Counted from the stretch's first letter, positions 52,580-62,844 are shown. The stretch: 64,000 nucleotides of DNA from Sphingomonadales bacterium (GCA_016714795.1 JADKCA010000002.1:62001-126000); one strand, 5' to 3'. The notes: generated by a model from the letters alone, not told the origin. Made by a program: numbers and translations.

Positions 52580-54934
52580 GTGGCAAAGAAAATCTCTCAG
52601 TCGAACGCCGATCTTGAAGCCGGATGGGGCACCATCCTCGGCATCATAAAGGGCGAAAATCCGGAATGGGGCCGCGTCCGCGCGGACCAGATTACGGCGA
52701 TCCGCAGCCTTGCGCTTGTGCGGCTGTTTCTCAGCGCCTTTGCGGCGATTGCGATTCTGGTCAGTCTCAACGGGCTCGATTCGAGTCGCGAGATCCTGTC
52801 CTGGTTCGGGCTGACGGTGGCGATGTCCGGCTTCATTGCCGTGCCGCAATTGCGCCAGCGCATCTTCCCGCACCGTTCTGCCACGCTATTGGACCTGCAT
52901 TTCGAAACCGGCGGCCTGATCGTTTCGGGTGCGATGTGGATGGCGCTTTCGCTGATCGTCGGCACCAGCAGCAATCCCTATCAACTGCTTGTCATCTGGG
53001 CGGTGCTGACCGGGCTGATGGGAACGGTGGCGTTTGGCCAGGCAACGATTCCGCTGGGTGCCGCCATGTTCATCGGGCTGACCGGTGGCGGACTTTCATG
53101 GCTGATGTGGCAGAATGGCCTGCCGCTGGTGGGCGCGCTGGCCGCCTTTTATTCGGGCGTGCTGATTGCCGCCGCATTGGCTTCGGCGCGCGAATATATC
53201 CTGCGCAGCTATGCAGAGCGCGCACTCAAGGAAAAGAATGAAGTCGTCAGCCTGTTGCTGCGCGAATATGAAGATTCGGGCGGGGACTGGATGTGGCAGA
53301 CCGATACGCAGCGGTGCCTCACCCATGTGACGCCGCGCTTTGCCGAAGCGCTCCATCTTGACCCCAACGAGATCGAAACCAAGCCGATCATCCAGATTCT
53401 GGCGGGTGAAGCATGGGAATCGGGGAGCTTCCACCAGGGCCTGCACGAACTGGCAGAGCGGATGATCAACCGCGACAGCTTCAGCGATCTCGTCATCCCC
53501 ATCAAGATTGGCGATGATCAGCATTGGTGGGAATTGTCCGCCTCGCCGCGTTATGACGAGAATGGCAATTTCCAGGGCTTCCGCGGCGTCAGCTCCGATG
53601 TCACCGATGCGCGGCGCAGTGCGGACAAGATCAACCGCATGGCGCGCTTTGACACGCTGACGGGCCTTCCGAACCGGCTTCAGATCACCGAAGCGCTGGG
53701 TGAAGCGATGGCCGATGCCGAACGCTGGCGCGGGCGCTGTGCCTTCATGATGATCGATCTCGACCGGTTCAAGGCGATCAACGATACGCTGGGCCACCCG
53801 GTGGGAGACCGGCTGCTGACGCAGGTCTCGAACCGCCTCAAATCGATCATGACCAGCAACGAGCTGTGTGGCCGCATCGGCGGAGACGAGTTTGCGGTGG
53901 TGATCAAGGACGCGAAGAACGACGCGCAACTGGTGACCATTGCGCACAAGATCATCGAAGATCTGTCACAGCCTTATGAGGTGGATCATCACACCCTCTA
54001 TATCGGCGCCAGCGTCGGTTCGGCCATTGGCCCGCGCGATGGACGGTCGGTTGAAACGCTGATCCGTTCGGCTGATCTGGCGCTCTATCGGTCCAAGGAT
54101 CAGGGCGGCAGCACCTACCACGCCTATGAAACGCAGTTGCACGCCCATGCCGAAGAACGCCGTGTGCTGGAAATTGCGCTCCGCCGCGCGCTCGAACGCA
54201 ACGAATTGCAGCTGCATTATCAGCCGGTGGTCAATTCCCAGTCGCACATGATCGAGAGCTTCGAAGCTTTGCTGCGCTGGACGAACCCGGAGCTGGGCTC
54301 AATCTCCCCGGCCAAGTTCATCCCGATTGCGGAAGAGGCGCGGCTGATCCGTCCGATCGGCGAATGGGCGCTGCGCACCGCCTGCATCGAAGCGGCGCGC
54401 TGGCCCTCGACCATCCGGGTCGCGGTCAATGTGTCTGCCGAACAGCTGCTTGATGCCAATTTCGTGACCACGGTCGTCTCTGCGCTCAGCCAGGCGAACC
54501 TTCCGCCGCACCGGCTGGAGCTGGAAGTGACCGAATCGATGTTCATGAAGGATGGCACGACGGCCATCGCTATCTTGGAACGCATCCTTGCGCTCGGCGT
54601 AAGGCTGGCGCTGGACGATTTCGGCACGGGCTATTCCTCGCTTGGTTATCTTTCCAAGACCAAGTTCAGCACCATCAAGGTAGACCGCAGCTTTGTGCAG
54701 GGGGCCGCCAAGAATGTCCCCGAATGTATCGCGATCATCCGCGCCGTGGTGGCTATGGCCGACTCGCTTGGCATGTCCACAACCGCAGAGGGCGTGGAGA
54801 ATGAGGATGAATGCCGTCTGATCACGCAGATGGGCTGCAAGAAGATCCAGGGCTGGCTGTTTGGCCGACCCATGCCAGCCGCAGAGGCCCATAAGCTGGT
54901 TCATGAAAGCGTGACGCGCCGCAACGCGGCCTGA
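52580..54934 (+). CDS. Membrane GGDEF-EAL protein with PAS-like domain
   Basis: 784 residues from a GTG start (MAKKISQSNA); a nearby ATG at 52,573 is out of frame. About five membrane helices (residues 45-200), then a PAS-like sensor (residues 230-350: DWMWQTDTQRCLTHVTPRFA), GGDEF (FDTLTGLPNRL ... GRIGGDEFAVV, motif intact) and EAL (ESFEALLRW, EVTESMF, DDFGTGYSSL, all key residues kept). It could both make and degrade cyclic di-GMP. No clear operon partner. Confidence 0.93.
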   Translation: MAKKISQSNADLEAGWGTILGIIKGENPEWGRVRADQITAIRSLALVRLFLSAFAAIAILVSLNGLDSSREILSWFGLTVAMSGFIAVPQLRQRIFPHRSATLLDLHFETGGLIVSGAMWMALSLIVGTSSNPYQLLVIWAVLTGLMGTVAFGQATIPLGAAMFIGLTGGGLSWLMWQNGLPLVGALAAFYSGVLIAAALASAREYILRSYAERALKEKNEVVSLLLREYEDSGGDWMWQTDTQRCLTHVTPRFAEALHLDPNEIETKPIIQILAGEAWESGSFHQGLHELAERMINRDSFSDLVIPIKIGDDQHWWELSASPRYDENGNFQGFRGVSSDVTDARRSADKINRMARFDTLTGLPNRLQITEALGEAMADAERWRGRCAFMMIDLDRFKAINDTLGHPVGDRLLTQVSNRLKSIMTSNELCGRIGGDEFAVVIKDAKNDAQLVTIAHKIIEDLSQPYEVDHHTLYIGASVGSAIGPRDGRSVETLIRSADLALYRSKDQGGSTYHAYETQLHAHAEERRVLEIALRRALERNELQLHYQPVVNSQSHMIESFEALLRWTNPELGSISPAKFIPIAEEARLIRPIGEWALRTACIEAARWPSTIRVAVNVSAEQLLDANFVTTVVSALSQANLPPHRLELEVTESMFMKDGTTAIAILERILALGVRLALDDFGTGYSSLGYLSKTKFSTIKVDRSFVQGAAKNVPECIAIIRAVVAMADSLGMSTTAEGVENEDECRLITQMGCKKIQGWLFGRPMPAAEAHKLVHESVTRRNAA

Positions 54935-54936
54935 AT

Positions 54937-56049
54937 TCAGGCTTCGCCGTGCCCGGCTGCCAGATAGTCGCGGCTTTGCATTTCCATCAGGCGAGAGATG
55001 GTCCGGTCAAACTCGAACCGGCCATCGCCTGAAGCGTACAGGTCCATCGGTTCGGCGTCGGCGGCCACGATCAGCTTCACCTTATGCTCGTACAGCGCGT
55101 CGATCAGCGTGACGAAGCGCGCGGCCTCGTTGCGCTTGTCCGGCCCGAGCTTCGGGATTCCGACAATGATGACGCTGTGGAAATGCCGCGCGACCGTCAG
55201 ATAGTCGGATGCGCCGCGCGCCTCTGCGCACAGCCGCTTGAAAGAAAAGACCGCCACCCCCTTCAGGCTTTTGGGCACATGCAGGATGCGCCCGCCGCCC
55301 ACGTCCAGTTCTTCGGACGGGACATGCTCGGCATCGTCTGGCGAATAGTCGGTCAGGCGGAAAAACGCCTCACGGCAATCCGCTGTCGCCTGATCGCCCA
55401 GCGGGCTGTGCCACACGTCAATGCCCTGCAACCGCTCCAGCCGGTAATCGACCGGGCCATTCAAGGTCCGCACATCGAGCGTGCGTTCAATGAGGGCGAT
55501 GAAGGGCAGGAAATGTTCGCGGTTGAGCCCGTCCTTGTAAAGCTCTGACGGTGCGCGATTGGAGGTGGTGACGATGGTCACGCCCGCCTCGATCAGCCCG
55601 GTGAACAGGCGCGACATGATCATCGCATCGGCGGAATTATTGACCACCATCTCGTCAAAAGCGAGCACGCGCGCTTCGCTTGCCAAGGCCTGCACGATGA
55701 TGGGGATGGGGTCACCGCGCTCTTCGGCACGGGCCAGACGCAGCCGGGCATGAACATCCAGCATGAATTCATGGAAATGGACGCGGCGCTTGGCGGGATG
55801 GTTCAGGCATTCATGGAACAGATCCATCAGCATGGATTTGCCGCGCCCCACGCCACCCCACAAATAGATGCCGCGCGGGGCCGGGGCCTTGCGTCCCGTG
55901 AGGCGGGACAGCAGACCGACCGGCTTTGCTGCCTCTTCAAGCGCGGTTTGCAGACGGCCCAGCAGTGCGGCGGCGGCGGCCTGTTCAGGGTCAGGCCGCA
56001 ATTCGCCAGCCTTCACCAGCGCATGGTAGCGGGCGACAACGCCTGTCAC
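54937..56049 (-). CDS. zapE: Cell division protein ZapE (AFG1-like ATPase)
   Basis: 370 residues. Walker A YLWGGVGRGKSMLMDLF near residue 65, Walker B VLAFDEMVVNN, then FTGLIEAGVTIVTTSNRAPS and ELYKDGLNREHFLPFIALIE, the AFG1/ZapE set. It acts on FtsZ rings under stress in E. coli. Its start ATG overlaps the thioesterase stop (ATGA). Confidence 0.94.
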   Translation of the reverse strand: MTGVVARYHALVKAGELRPDPEQAAAAALLGRLQTALEEAAKPVGLLSRLTGRKAPAPRGIYLWGGVGRGKSMLMDLFHECLNHPAKRRVHFHEFMLDVHARLRLARAEERGDPIPIIVQALASEARVLAFDEMVVNNSADAMIMSRLFTGLIEAGVTIVTTSNRAPSELYKDGLNREHFLPFIALIERTLDVRTLNGPVDYRLERLQGIDVWHSPLGDQATADCREAFFRLTDYSPDDAEHVPSEELDVGGGRILHVPKSLKGVAVFSFKRLCAEARGASDYLTVARHFHSVIIVGIPKLGPDKRNEAARFVTLIDALYEHKVKLIVAADAEPMDLYASGDGRFEFDRTISRLMEMQSRDYLAAGHGEA

Positions 56050-56504
56050 CGGGAGGGCTTCCGGATGGTGGCGGAATAAGCGGCAATCATCGCGCCATCC
56101 TGTTCCACCGTGCCGCGCAGGAACAGCAGGCGGCGCGTTTCGCGGAGCAATTCGGCCACGGCATCCACGGGCCGATCCGCCTTGCCGCCCGCCAGAAACT
56201 GGACCGACAGATCGAGCGTTACCGCCGTGCCCGCTTCGATCAGGCCAAACATGCGCGCGCCGGAGAAAATGCCGACATCGATCAGCGACAGGATGATCCC
56301 GCCATGGAGATTGTCCATCAAATTGGTGTGGCGCATTTCGGGGAACATGCGCGTGCGGGCCTTGCCGTCCGCATCCATGCGCACGATCATCTTGCCCATG
56401 ATCTGGCCGTTGAAGCGCCGCTCGTCCGACAGGCGCCAGAGCAGCCAGCCGGGATTGTCCGGATCGGGATCGGAAATGAAGGCAGGGGCTGCGGTGTCAG
56501 TCAT
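56046..56504 (-). CDS. PaaI-like hotdog thioesterase
   Basis: 152 residues. PEMRHTNLMDNLHGGIILSL followed by IDVGIFSGARMFGL and TLDLSVQFLAGGKADRPVDA is the PaaI/hotdog pattern (HGGI with active-site Asp in the following helix). Substrate unknown, probably acyl-CoA. The start MTDTAAPAFI is preferred to an upstream ATG with a non-family extension. Confidence 0.88.
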   Translation of the reverse strand: MTDTAAPAFISDPDPDNPGWLLWRLSDERRFNGQIMGKMIVRMDADGKARTRMFPEMRHTNLMDNLHGGIILSLIDVGIFSGARMFGLIEAGTAVTLDLSVQFLAGGKADRPVDAVAELLRETRRLLFLRGTVEQDGAMIAAYSATIRKPSR

Positions 56505-56532
56505 GGGGAGAGCCTCTTGCGCAATCCTGCCT

Positions 56533-57261
56533 TCAGCGCAAGGCATCCGCGCAGGCGCAGATCACCGGTTCCAGAAGCGTGGCCCAGCGCGCCACGCCTG
56601 CAGCGTCGCCAATCTGGTCCTGCCGGACTTCCAGCCCCAGATAGGCAATGTCATTGCCTTCGCCATGCCGGTTCATCGTGGCGTTGAGCAGCTTGCCCGA
56701 ATAGGGTTGCTGGTCTCCCACGCACAGGCCCGCAGCTTCGAGCAAGGGAATGGCGATGCGTGCGGCGCGGTCATCCTGATTGTAGAGGATGCCGATCTGC
56801 CACGGGCGCGCTTCGTCCGGCGCGGTGGCGAGACCGGGTGTGAAGCTGTGGAGCGAAACCAGCAGGCGGGGCGTCTGGCACGCAATCTGGCCGGCCAAGC
56901 GCGCATGATAGGGCTGCCAGTAGCGCGCAATCCGGGCGAGCCGCGCCTCATGATCAATGGCGTTGCCGGGCAGGGCATGGCCGTCGCTGGCGGTGGGGAT
57001 GATGTGCGGGGCGCCTTCCTCGCGGTTGAGATCCACCACCAGTCGAGACACACCCCCCAGCACGCCGGGGCAGGAAAGCGCGGCGCACAGCGCGCGGCCC
57101 AGCGGGGCAACGCCGATATCCAGCGCGATATGCGTGGCCAGCAGCGCAGGGCTGATGCCCAGATCAACCCCGTCCGGCACATGGGCAGAGGCATGGTCTG
57201 CCACCAGCAGGATCGGGCTTGGGGCATCGGCGTTCAGAACTTCGGTCAGATCGGTCATCAT
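56533..57261 (-). CDS. N-formylglutamate amidohydrolase family protein
   Basis: 242 residues. LLVADHASAHVPDGVDLGIS, HIALDIGVAPLGRALCAALS, RLVVDLNREEGAPHIIPTAS and VSLHSFTPG carry the family's conserved His, Asp and Glu. It hydrolyses N-formylglutamate or related amides in histidine-type catabolism; no hut genes are nearby. ATG at 57,261 or 57,258 (MM start). Confidence 0.9.
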   Translation of the reverse strand: MMTDLTEVLNADAPSPILLVADHASAHVPDGVDLGISPALLATHIALDIGVAPLGRALCAALSCPGVLGGVSRLVVDLNREEGAPHIIPTASDGHALPGNAIDHEARLARIARYWQPYHARLAGQIACQTPRLLVSLHSFTPGLATAPDEARPWQIGILYNQDDRAARIAIPLLEAAGLCVGDQQPYSGKLLNATMNRHGEGNDIAYLGLEVRQDQIGDAAGVARWATLLEPVICACADALR

Positions 57262-57301
57262 TCCCTGTTGCCGCGAATGGCTGCGAATGTCACGGTAGGG
57301 T

Positions 57302-59122
57302 ATGGCGCGTATGACACGGAGGGCAAGTCTGGCAGGGTTGGCGGCATTGGCCGTCGGTCCCGCCATGGCGCGCAAGAAAGCGCCGCCGCCAGCACCCAGC
57401 AGCGCGCCGCTCGATGCCATCGCCGCCGCGATATTGGAGGCGATGCCCGAAACCGCGACCTATAACGGCACCGCCGGGTCGCTGGATGGCGGGCCGCTGT
57501 CGCAACGGCTGGATGATTATTCGCCCGCCGGGGAAGCCGCGTCGCGCGCCGCATTCCAGTCTGGCCGGGATGATCTGGCGCGGATGCGGATCAAGGGCGG
57601 CACTGTCCTCGCCACCCATCTGGCCACGATTTCAGCCGTGCTGGATAATGGCACGCGTTCGGCAGGCATCCCTTATGGCCGTATCAATCCGCTGACGCTT
57701 TCCGGCCATGTCCCCTATCTCGTCAATCCGGTCTCTGGCCCGCACATCGATTCGCTGTCGATTCTGATGGAACGCCAGTCGCTTTCCACCACCCGCGCGA
57801 TCGATGCCTGGCTTACCAAGCTGGACAGCTTTCCCGGCGGCTTTGCCAATGTGGTGGAAAAAATCCGCGCGGATCGGGGATTGGGCTGCGTCCCGCCGCG
57901 CATTCTGATCGAACGGACGTTGCCCGTGCTGGATGCCGTGCTCGCTGGCCCGGCAGACCGCCAGCCGCTGGCTGTGTCGCTGGCGCTGCGCATGGCGGAA
58001 GCGGGTTTGTCGCGCCGCACCCGGCAAGTGGCGCTGCGCCGCGCGGTCGGAATCATCCAGAAGCGCGTCCGCCCCGCCATTCTGGCGCTCCGGCAAGAGA
58101 TGGCCGCGATGCTCCCGGTGGGGCGGTCCGAAGCGGGCGTGTGGGCGCAGCCGATGGGGGCGGATCTCTATGCCGCCAATGTGACCGCGCTGGGCGATGC
58201 CGCGCTTGGCCCCGACGAGATTCACCGCATCGGGCTGGATGAAGTCACGCGCATCGCCGCCGATATGAACCGCCTGCTTGCCGATCAAGGCCTGACGCAG
58301 GGGCCGATTGGCGACCGCATGGCCGCGCTTGCCAGAGATCCGGCCAATCAGTTTGCGGACAGTGATGCCGGGCGCGAGGCGTTGCTTGCCTATGTCCGCG
58401 AGCGGGTGGCGGGGGCAGAGGCCAGCTATGCCGACTGGCTGCCCGCCGATCTGGTGCCGCATCAGCCGCTGACGGTCCGTCGCATTCCGGTCGAAACGCA
58501 GACCTCTGCCGCCGGTGGCGTTTATGACGGGCCGTCGCTGGACGGCACACGACCGGGCGTTTACTGGATCAACCTGCGCGACATGGCGAGCGTTCCCAAA
58601 TTCCGCCTGCCAACACTCAGTCATCATGAAGGCGTGCCCGGCCATCACACCCAAAGCGCCATTGCGCTGGCACGCGGAGAAGCACCACTGCTGGTGCGGA
58701 TTGCCGCATTCAACGCCTATCAGGAAGGCTGGGCGCTCTATGCCGAAGGGCTGATGGCAGAGCGTGGGGCCTATGCCGATGATCCGCTGGGCAATCTCGG
58801 CCGGTTGCAGGACGAGCTGTTCCGGGCGATCCGGCTGGTGATCGATACCGGGCTGCACCACAAGCGCTGGACGCGCGAACAGGCGATCCGCACGATGCGC
58901 GACATGACGGGCATAACCGAAATCCGCGCTTCAGCTGAGGTGGAACGCTATATGGCTTGGCCGGGCCAAGCGCTGGGTTACAAGCTGGGCCAGATGCGGC
59001 TGCTGGCGATGCGCAAGGCATGGCTGGCGCGCAAGGGGCGAGACCTTAAAGGATTTCACGCCGCCGTGCTGCGGCAGGGGGCGATGCCGCTCAATGTCTT
59101 GCAGGCGATGCTGGAGACCTGA
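57302..59122 (+). CDS. DUF885 family protein (predicted zinc peptidase-like)
   Basis: 606 residues. An RR-containing export signal (MTRRASLAGLAALAVGPAMA) suggests Tat export. The family's metal motif LSHHEGVPGHHTQ sits near residue 440, and YQEGWALYAEGLMAE follows. DUF885 proteins are M32/M2-like putative carboxypeptidases of unknown substrate. Upstream of the amidohydrolase gene with a 27-base gap, possibly one operon. Confidence 0.9.
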   Translation: MARMTRRASLAGLAALAVGPAMARKKAPPPAPSSAPLDAIAAAILEAMPETATYNGTAGSLDGGPLSQRLDDYSPAGEAASRAAFQSGRDDLARMRIKGGTVLATHLATISAVLDNGTRSAGIPYGRINPLTLSGHVPYLVNPVSGPHIDSLSILMERQSLSTTRAIDAWLTKLDSFPGGFANVVEKIRADRGLGCVPPRILIERTLPVLDAVLAGPADRQPLAVSLALRMAEAGLSRRTRQVALRRAVGIIQKRVRPAILALRQEMAAMLPVGRSEAGVWAQPMGADLYAANVTALGDAALGPDEIHRIGLDEVTRIAADMNRLLADQGLTQGPIGDRMAALARDPANQFADSDAGREALLAYVRERVAGAEASYADWLPADLVPHQPLTVRRIPVETQTSAAGGVYDGPSLDGTRPGVYWINLRDMASVPKFRLPTLSHHEGVPGHHTQSAIALARGEAPLLVRIAAFNAYQEGWALYAEGLMAERGAYADDPLGNLGRLQDELFRAIRLVIDTGLHHKRWTREQAIRTMRDMTGITEIRASAEVERYMAWPGQALGYKLGQMRLLAMRKAWLARKGRDLKGFHAAVLRQGAMPLNVLQAMLET

Positions 59123-59149
59123 TAGGCGCGGCGCAAAGGAGATGATCGG

Positions 59150-60829
59150 ATGAAGATGCGGATATTGCTGTGGGGGCTGGCGCTTGTGCCTGTGCTGGCC
59201 AGCGCCAAGGGCGCGGACCGGGCAGTGACGCTCTATACCGGTGGAGACATCATCACGCTGGCGGGTGTCACGCCTGAAACGGCAGAAGCGCTGGCCGTGC
59301 AGGATGGCCGCATCATCGCGGTCGGCCCGCTGGCGCAAGTGGCGCGCGCAGCAGGGCGCAAGGCGGTGCGGATTGATTTGAAGGGGCGCACGCTGCTGCC
59401 CGGCTTCATCGATGCACATGGTCATGTCTCCAGCGTAGGGCAGACCGCCGGGCTCGCGCAGCTCGCCCCGCCGCCGGTGGGCAAGGTCGATTCGATTGCC
59501 GCACTTCAAGCCGCGCTGCGCGCTTACACGCCGCCGCCCGGGATGCCGATTGTGATGGGCAATGGTTATGATGACAGCGCGCTCGCCGAAAAGCGCCACC
59601 CGACGCGGCATGATCTGGATGCGGCGATTGCGGACAGACCGGTGCTGGTGGTCCATGCCAGCGGCCATCTGGCTGCGGCCAACACGGCGATGCTCAAACT
59701 GCTGGGCGTCACCGCAGACAGCCCCAACCCGCCTGGCGGGGTGATCCGGCGCGAGGCCGATGGCAAGACGCCCGATGGCGTGTTGGAGGAAACAGCCTTT
59801 TTCACTGCAATGAAGCCGCTCATGCCCACGTCGGCGGAAGCGGGGATCGCACCCTTTCTGGCGGGGCTCAAAATCTATGCGGCAAACGGCATCACCACCG
59901 CGCAGGACGGGCGGGTGATGCCTGAGGCCTGGCCCGCGCTGGCCGAAGCGGCGAAGCGCGGTGTGCTGCCGATTGATACGGTGGCGCTGGTCTCGTTCGA
60001 ACGCGACTGGTCTCCCGAAGTGCGCGCGCAGATCGGCAAGCCATATGCCGGGCGGCTGCGCATCGGCGGCATCAAGCTGACCATCGACGGATCGCCACAG
60101 GGCCGCACGGCGTGGCTGCATGATCCGGTGCCGGTTCCGCCCGCAGGCAAAGGCGCGGATTATCGCGGCTATCCGGCTATCGACATCGCGCTGTTCAACG
60201 CCAAGCTGGCGGATGCAGCAAAGAATGACTGGCAGGTGTTCGTGCACGTCAATGGCGATGAGGCGGCCCAGACGCTGATCGACGGTGTCCGCTCCCAAGG
60301 TCTGGCGGGCAAGCGCACCATCGCCGTCCATAATCAGGTCGTGCGGCGCGAGCAGCTGGACGAGCAGAAGGCGCTCGACATTCAGCCGAGTTTCTTTGCC
60401 AACCATACCTATTTCTGGGGGGACTGGCACCGGGACGTGGCGCTGGGGGCCAGGCGCGCCGATTTCATTTCGCCGCAAGCCACGGCGTGGAGCATCGGCC
60501 TGCGCCCGACAGCGCATAATGATTCGCCCGTTGTCCCGCCAGACATGATGCGGCTGATCTGGTCTTCGGTGAACCGGCGGACGCAATCGGGCGACATATT
60601 GGGGCCGCTGGAGCGGGTTTCCCCCTATCGCGCGCTCCAGCAGGTCACGATCAACGCGGCGTGGCAGATCCATGAGGATGCAGACAAGGGCAGCCTCGCC
60701 ACCGGCAAGCGCGCAGATCTGGTGGTGCTGGATGCCAATCCGCTCAAGACTGCGCCGGATACGCTTTATGCCATCAAGGTGGTGGCAACCATCAAGGACG
60801 GGAAAACCGTCTTCGGCACGCTCGACTGA
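59150..60829 (+). CDS. Amidohydrolase (YtcJ-like, DUF amidohydro_3)
   Basis: 559 residues. Signal peptide (MRILLWGLALVPVLASA), TLYTGGDIITLAGVTPETAE, the metal motif GFIDAHGHVSS, the later FANHTYFWGDWHRDV and a closing KRADLVVLDANPLKT. This is the YtcJ/AepA-like secreted amidohydrolase group with unknown substrates. It may form an operon with DUF885 upstream and the SulP gene 10 bases downstream. Confidence 0.9.
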   Translation: MKMRILLWGLALVPVLASAKGADRAVTLYTGGDIITLAGVTPETAEALAVQDGRIIAVGPLAQVARAAGRKAVRIDLKGRTLLPGFIDAHGHVSSVGQTAGLAQLAPPPVGKVDSIAALQAALRAYTPPPGMPIVMGNGYDDSALAEKRHPTRHDLDAAIADRPVLVVHASGHLAAANTAMLKLLGVTADSPNPPGGVIRREADGKTPDGVLEETAFFTAMKPLMPTSAEAGIAPFLAGLKIYAANGITTAQDGRVMPEAWPALAEAAKRGVLPIDTVALVSFERDWSPEVRAQIGKPYAGRLRIGGIKLTIDGSPQGRTAWLHDPVPVPPAGKGADYRGYPAIDIALFNAKLADAAKNDWQVFVHVNGDEAAQTLIDGVRSQGLAGKRTIAVHNQVVRREQLDEQKALDIQPSFFANHTYFWGDWHRDVALGARRADFISPQATAWSIGLRPTAHNDSPVVPPDMMRLIWSSVNRRTQSGDILGPLERVSPYRALQQVTINAAWQIHEDADKGSLATGKRADLVVLDANPLKTAPDTLYAIKVVATIKDGKTVFGTLD

Positions 60830-60839
60830 CAGGACAGAC

Positions 60840-62102
60840 ATGAAACCCAAATTGCTGACGACGCTTGAAGAGTATGACCGTGTCACCTTCAAGGGTGATA
60901 TTCTCGCAGGGGTGACAGTGGCGCTTGTTGCGGTGCCGCTCAGCATCGCCATTGCCATTGCATCGGGGGCCACACCTGCCGTGGGTCTGGTGACGGCCGT
61001 TGTTGCGGGCTTCTTTATTTCGTTGCTGGGGGGCAGTCGCGTCCAGATTGGCGGACCGACCGGCGCGTTCATCGTGGTTGTCTATGGCGTTATCGCCCAG
61101 CACGGCTATCAGGGTCTTGTCACGGCAACCCTCATGGCGGGGGTGATACTGCTCATCGCGGGCGCATTCCGGGCCGGGCGTCTGGTGGCGCATGTGCCGG
61201 AGGCCGTGATCAACGGCTTCACGATTGGCATCGGGGTCATCATTGGCACGTCTCAGCTGAAGGATGTGCTGGGCCTGAAGACCGGGCCTGTGCCAGCGGA
61301 CTTCGTGCCCAAGCTGGAAACGCTCTGGGCGGCGCGTGATACGCTCAATGTGTCTGCGGTGATGATCGGGCTGATGACGCTGATCCTGATCCCGCTGTTT
61401 CGCAAATGGGCGCCGCGCTGGCCGGGGCTGATTGTGGCCGTGGCCATCGGTTCGGCGATTGTGGCACTGGCGGGGCTTCCGGTTGATACGATCTTCTCGC
61501 GCTATGGCGCATTGCCCACGCAACTGCCGATGCCGCAATTGCCGACGCTTTCAGTCCCGATCATGATCAACCTGCTGCCCTCTGCGTTCATCATCGCCTT
61601 TCTGGCGGGGATTGAATCACTGCTCTCTGCAATGGTGGCGGACCGGATGATCGGCAGCAAGCATCGGCCCGATGCGGAGCTTCTGGCACAGGGCGTGGCC
61701 AATGTCGGCTCTGCGCTGTTTGGCGGCCTGCCGGCCACCGGGGCGATTGCGCGCACCGCAACCAATGTCCGCGCAGGGGGCAAGACGCCGGTGGCGGGCG
61801 TCGTTCACGCCATTGCTGTTTTGCTGATGATGATGTTCGTGGGCGGGCTGGTGGGGCAGTTGGCCATGCCGGCGCTTGCGGCCCTGCTGCTAATGACGGC
61901 CTATAACATGACCGAGCCGCACAAATGGCGCGAATATGCGGCCCAGCCTTTGCCCGACAGGCTGTTGTTGCTGTTGACGCTGGTGCTGACCGTATTCACC
62001 GATCTCACCATCGCGATCGGCACCGGGGTCGCGGTTGGCCTCATCCTGCGGCGCCTGCGTGTTGGCGCGGTCGACGAGGAATGGCATCAGCCGGATCGCT
62101 GA
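60840..62102 (+). CDS. SulP-family anion transporter without STAS domain
   Basis: 420 residues, about 10-12 membrane helices. LAGVTVALVAVPLSIAIAIA, GGSRVQIGGPTGAFIVVVYG, ADRMIGSKHRPDAELLAQGV and FGGLPATGAIARTATNVRAG are SulP signatures. The usual C-terminal STAS domain is absent; the protein ends shortly after the last helix. It probably carries bicarbonate or sulfate. The start MKPKLLTTLE follows the amidohydrolase by 10 bases. Confidence 0.92.
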   Translation: MKPKLLTTLEEYDRVTFKGDILAGVTVALVAVPLSIAIAIASGATPAVGLVTAVVAGFFISLLGGSRVQIGGPTGAFIVVVYGVIAQHGYQGLVTATLMAGVILLIAGAFRAGRLVAHVPEAVINGFTIGIGVIIGTSQLKDVLGLKTGPVPADFVPKLETLWAARDTLNVSAVMIGLMTLILIPLFRKWAPRWPGLIVAVAIGSAIVALAGLPVDTIFSRYGALPTQLPMPQLPTLSVPIMINLLPSAFIIAFLAGIESLLSAMVADRMIGSKHRPDAELLAQGVANVGSALFGGLPATGAIARTATNVRAGGKTPVAGVVHAIAVLLMMMFVGGLVGQLAMPALAALLLMTAYNMTEPHKWREYAAQPLPDRLLLLLTLVLTVFTDLTIAIGTGVAVGLILRRLRVGAVDEEWHQPDR

Positions 62103-62111
62103 GCCGCGCGC

Positions 62112-62492
62112 TCAGCCTTCTGGCGGGAGGGGCGTGGGGCGCAGATCCTCGCCCAGCGCAACAAAGGTGAACACGCCGGTTGTCACTTGCACTTCCTCGC
62201 CGCGCGTCTGGCCACGCTCGGCCATCACGTCGAGCCGGACAGCAAGCGAGGTGCGCCCGCGCCGTTCCACGCTGGCATAAATGGAAATCAGGTCTCCCAT
62301 CAGGATGGGGGCATGAAAGGTCATCGCTTCGACTGCGACGGTCGCGCAGCGCGTGCCCGACAGACGTGAGGCAAAGATGCCGCCCGCCCGGTCCATCATG
62401 GACATCACCCAGCCGCCGAAAATATGGCCATTGGTGTTGATGTCCTGCGGTTCTGGCACCACGCGCAGGGTGGGGTCGCGCGGAAGGCTCAT
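62112..62492 (-). CDS. Acyl-CoA thioesterase, YciA-like
   Basis: 126 residues. MSLPRDPTLRVVPEPQDINT, NGHIFGGWVMSMMDRAGGIF (hotdog helix with active-site Asp), FHAPILMGDLISIYASVERR. YciA-type enzymes hydrolyse short to medium acyl-CoAs. The start overlaps the stop of the next gene upstream (62,489-62,776). Confidence 0.92.
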   Translation of the reverse strand: MSLPRDPTLRVVPEPQDINTNGHIFGGWVMSMMDRAGGIFASRLSGTRCATVAVEAMTFHAPILMGDLISIYASVERRGRTSLAVRLDVMAERGQTRGEEVQVTTGVFTFVALGEDLRPTPLPPEG

Positions 62493-62776
62493 GCCTCGTC
62501 CTTGTCAAAGTCGATCACGGCCTCATCATGTCCGCTGCCGGAGGACAGGAACACCAGCCCCATCAGCGCGGCCATCAACAGCAATGTGAACATCAGCCCG
62601 ATGAAAATCATCACCAGAATGAGCTTCGGGATATAGGGCACCGTCAAATAGAGATAGGTGATGATCAGCAGGACGGCGATGGTTGAAAAGCCCACCATGC
62701 CAAACATCAATCGCCGGTATCGCGCCCAGGCGAAGGCAGCATATTCGGGATCATCGAGTGCGGAAAAATGTTTCAT
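62489..62776 (-). CDS. Small membrane protein, unknown
   Basis: 95 residues. Two adjacent membrane helices (about 30-50: MVGFSTIAVLLIITYLYLTV, and 55-80: LILVMIFIGLMFTLLLMAAL). N-terminal FSALDDPEYAAFAWARYRRL and an acidic C-terminus. Conserved in sphingomonads as far as I recall; no function. Its ATGA overlap with the thioesterase indicates cotranscription. Confidence 0.85.
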   Translation of the reverse strand: MKHFSALDDPEYAAFAWARYRRLMFGMVGFSTIAVLLIITYLYLTVPYIPKLILVMIFIGLMFTLLLMAALMGLVFLSSGSGHDEAVIDFDKDEA

Positions 62777-62844
62777 GATCCGCTTTTGACCTTTGCCCGC
62801 CTTTGACGCAAGATGCGGACCGAAACAGAAGAGGAGGCCGATCC

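Noticed and set aside
58931..61072. 713-codon open frame opposite the amidohydrolase
   Set aside because: Antisense shadow of the amidohydrolase and SulP genes.
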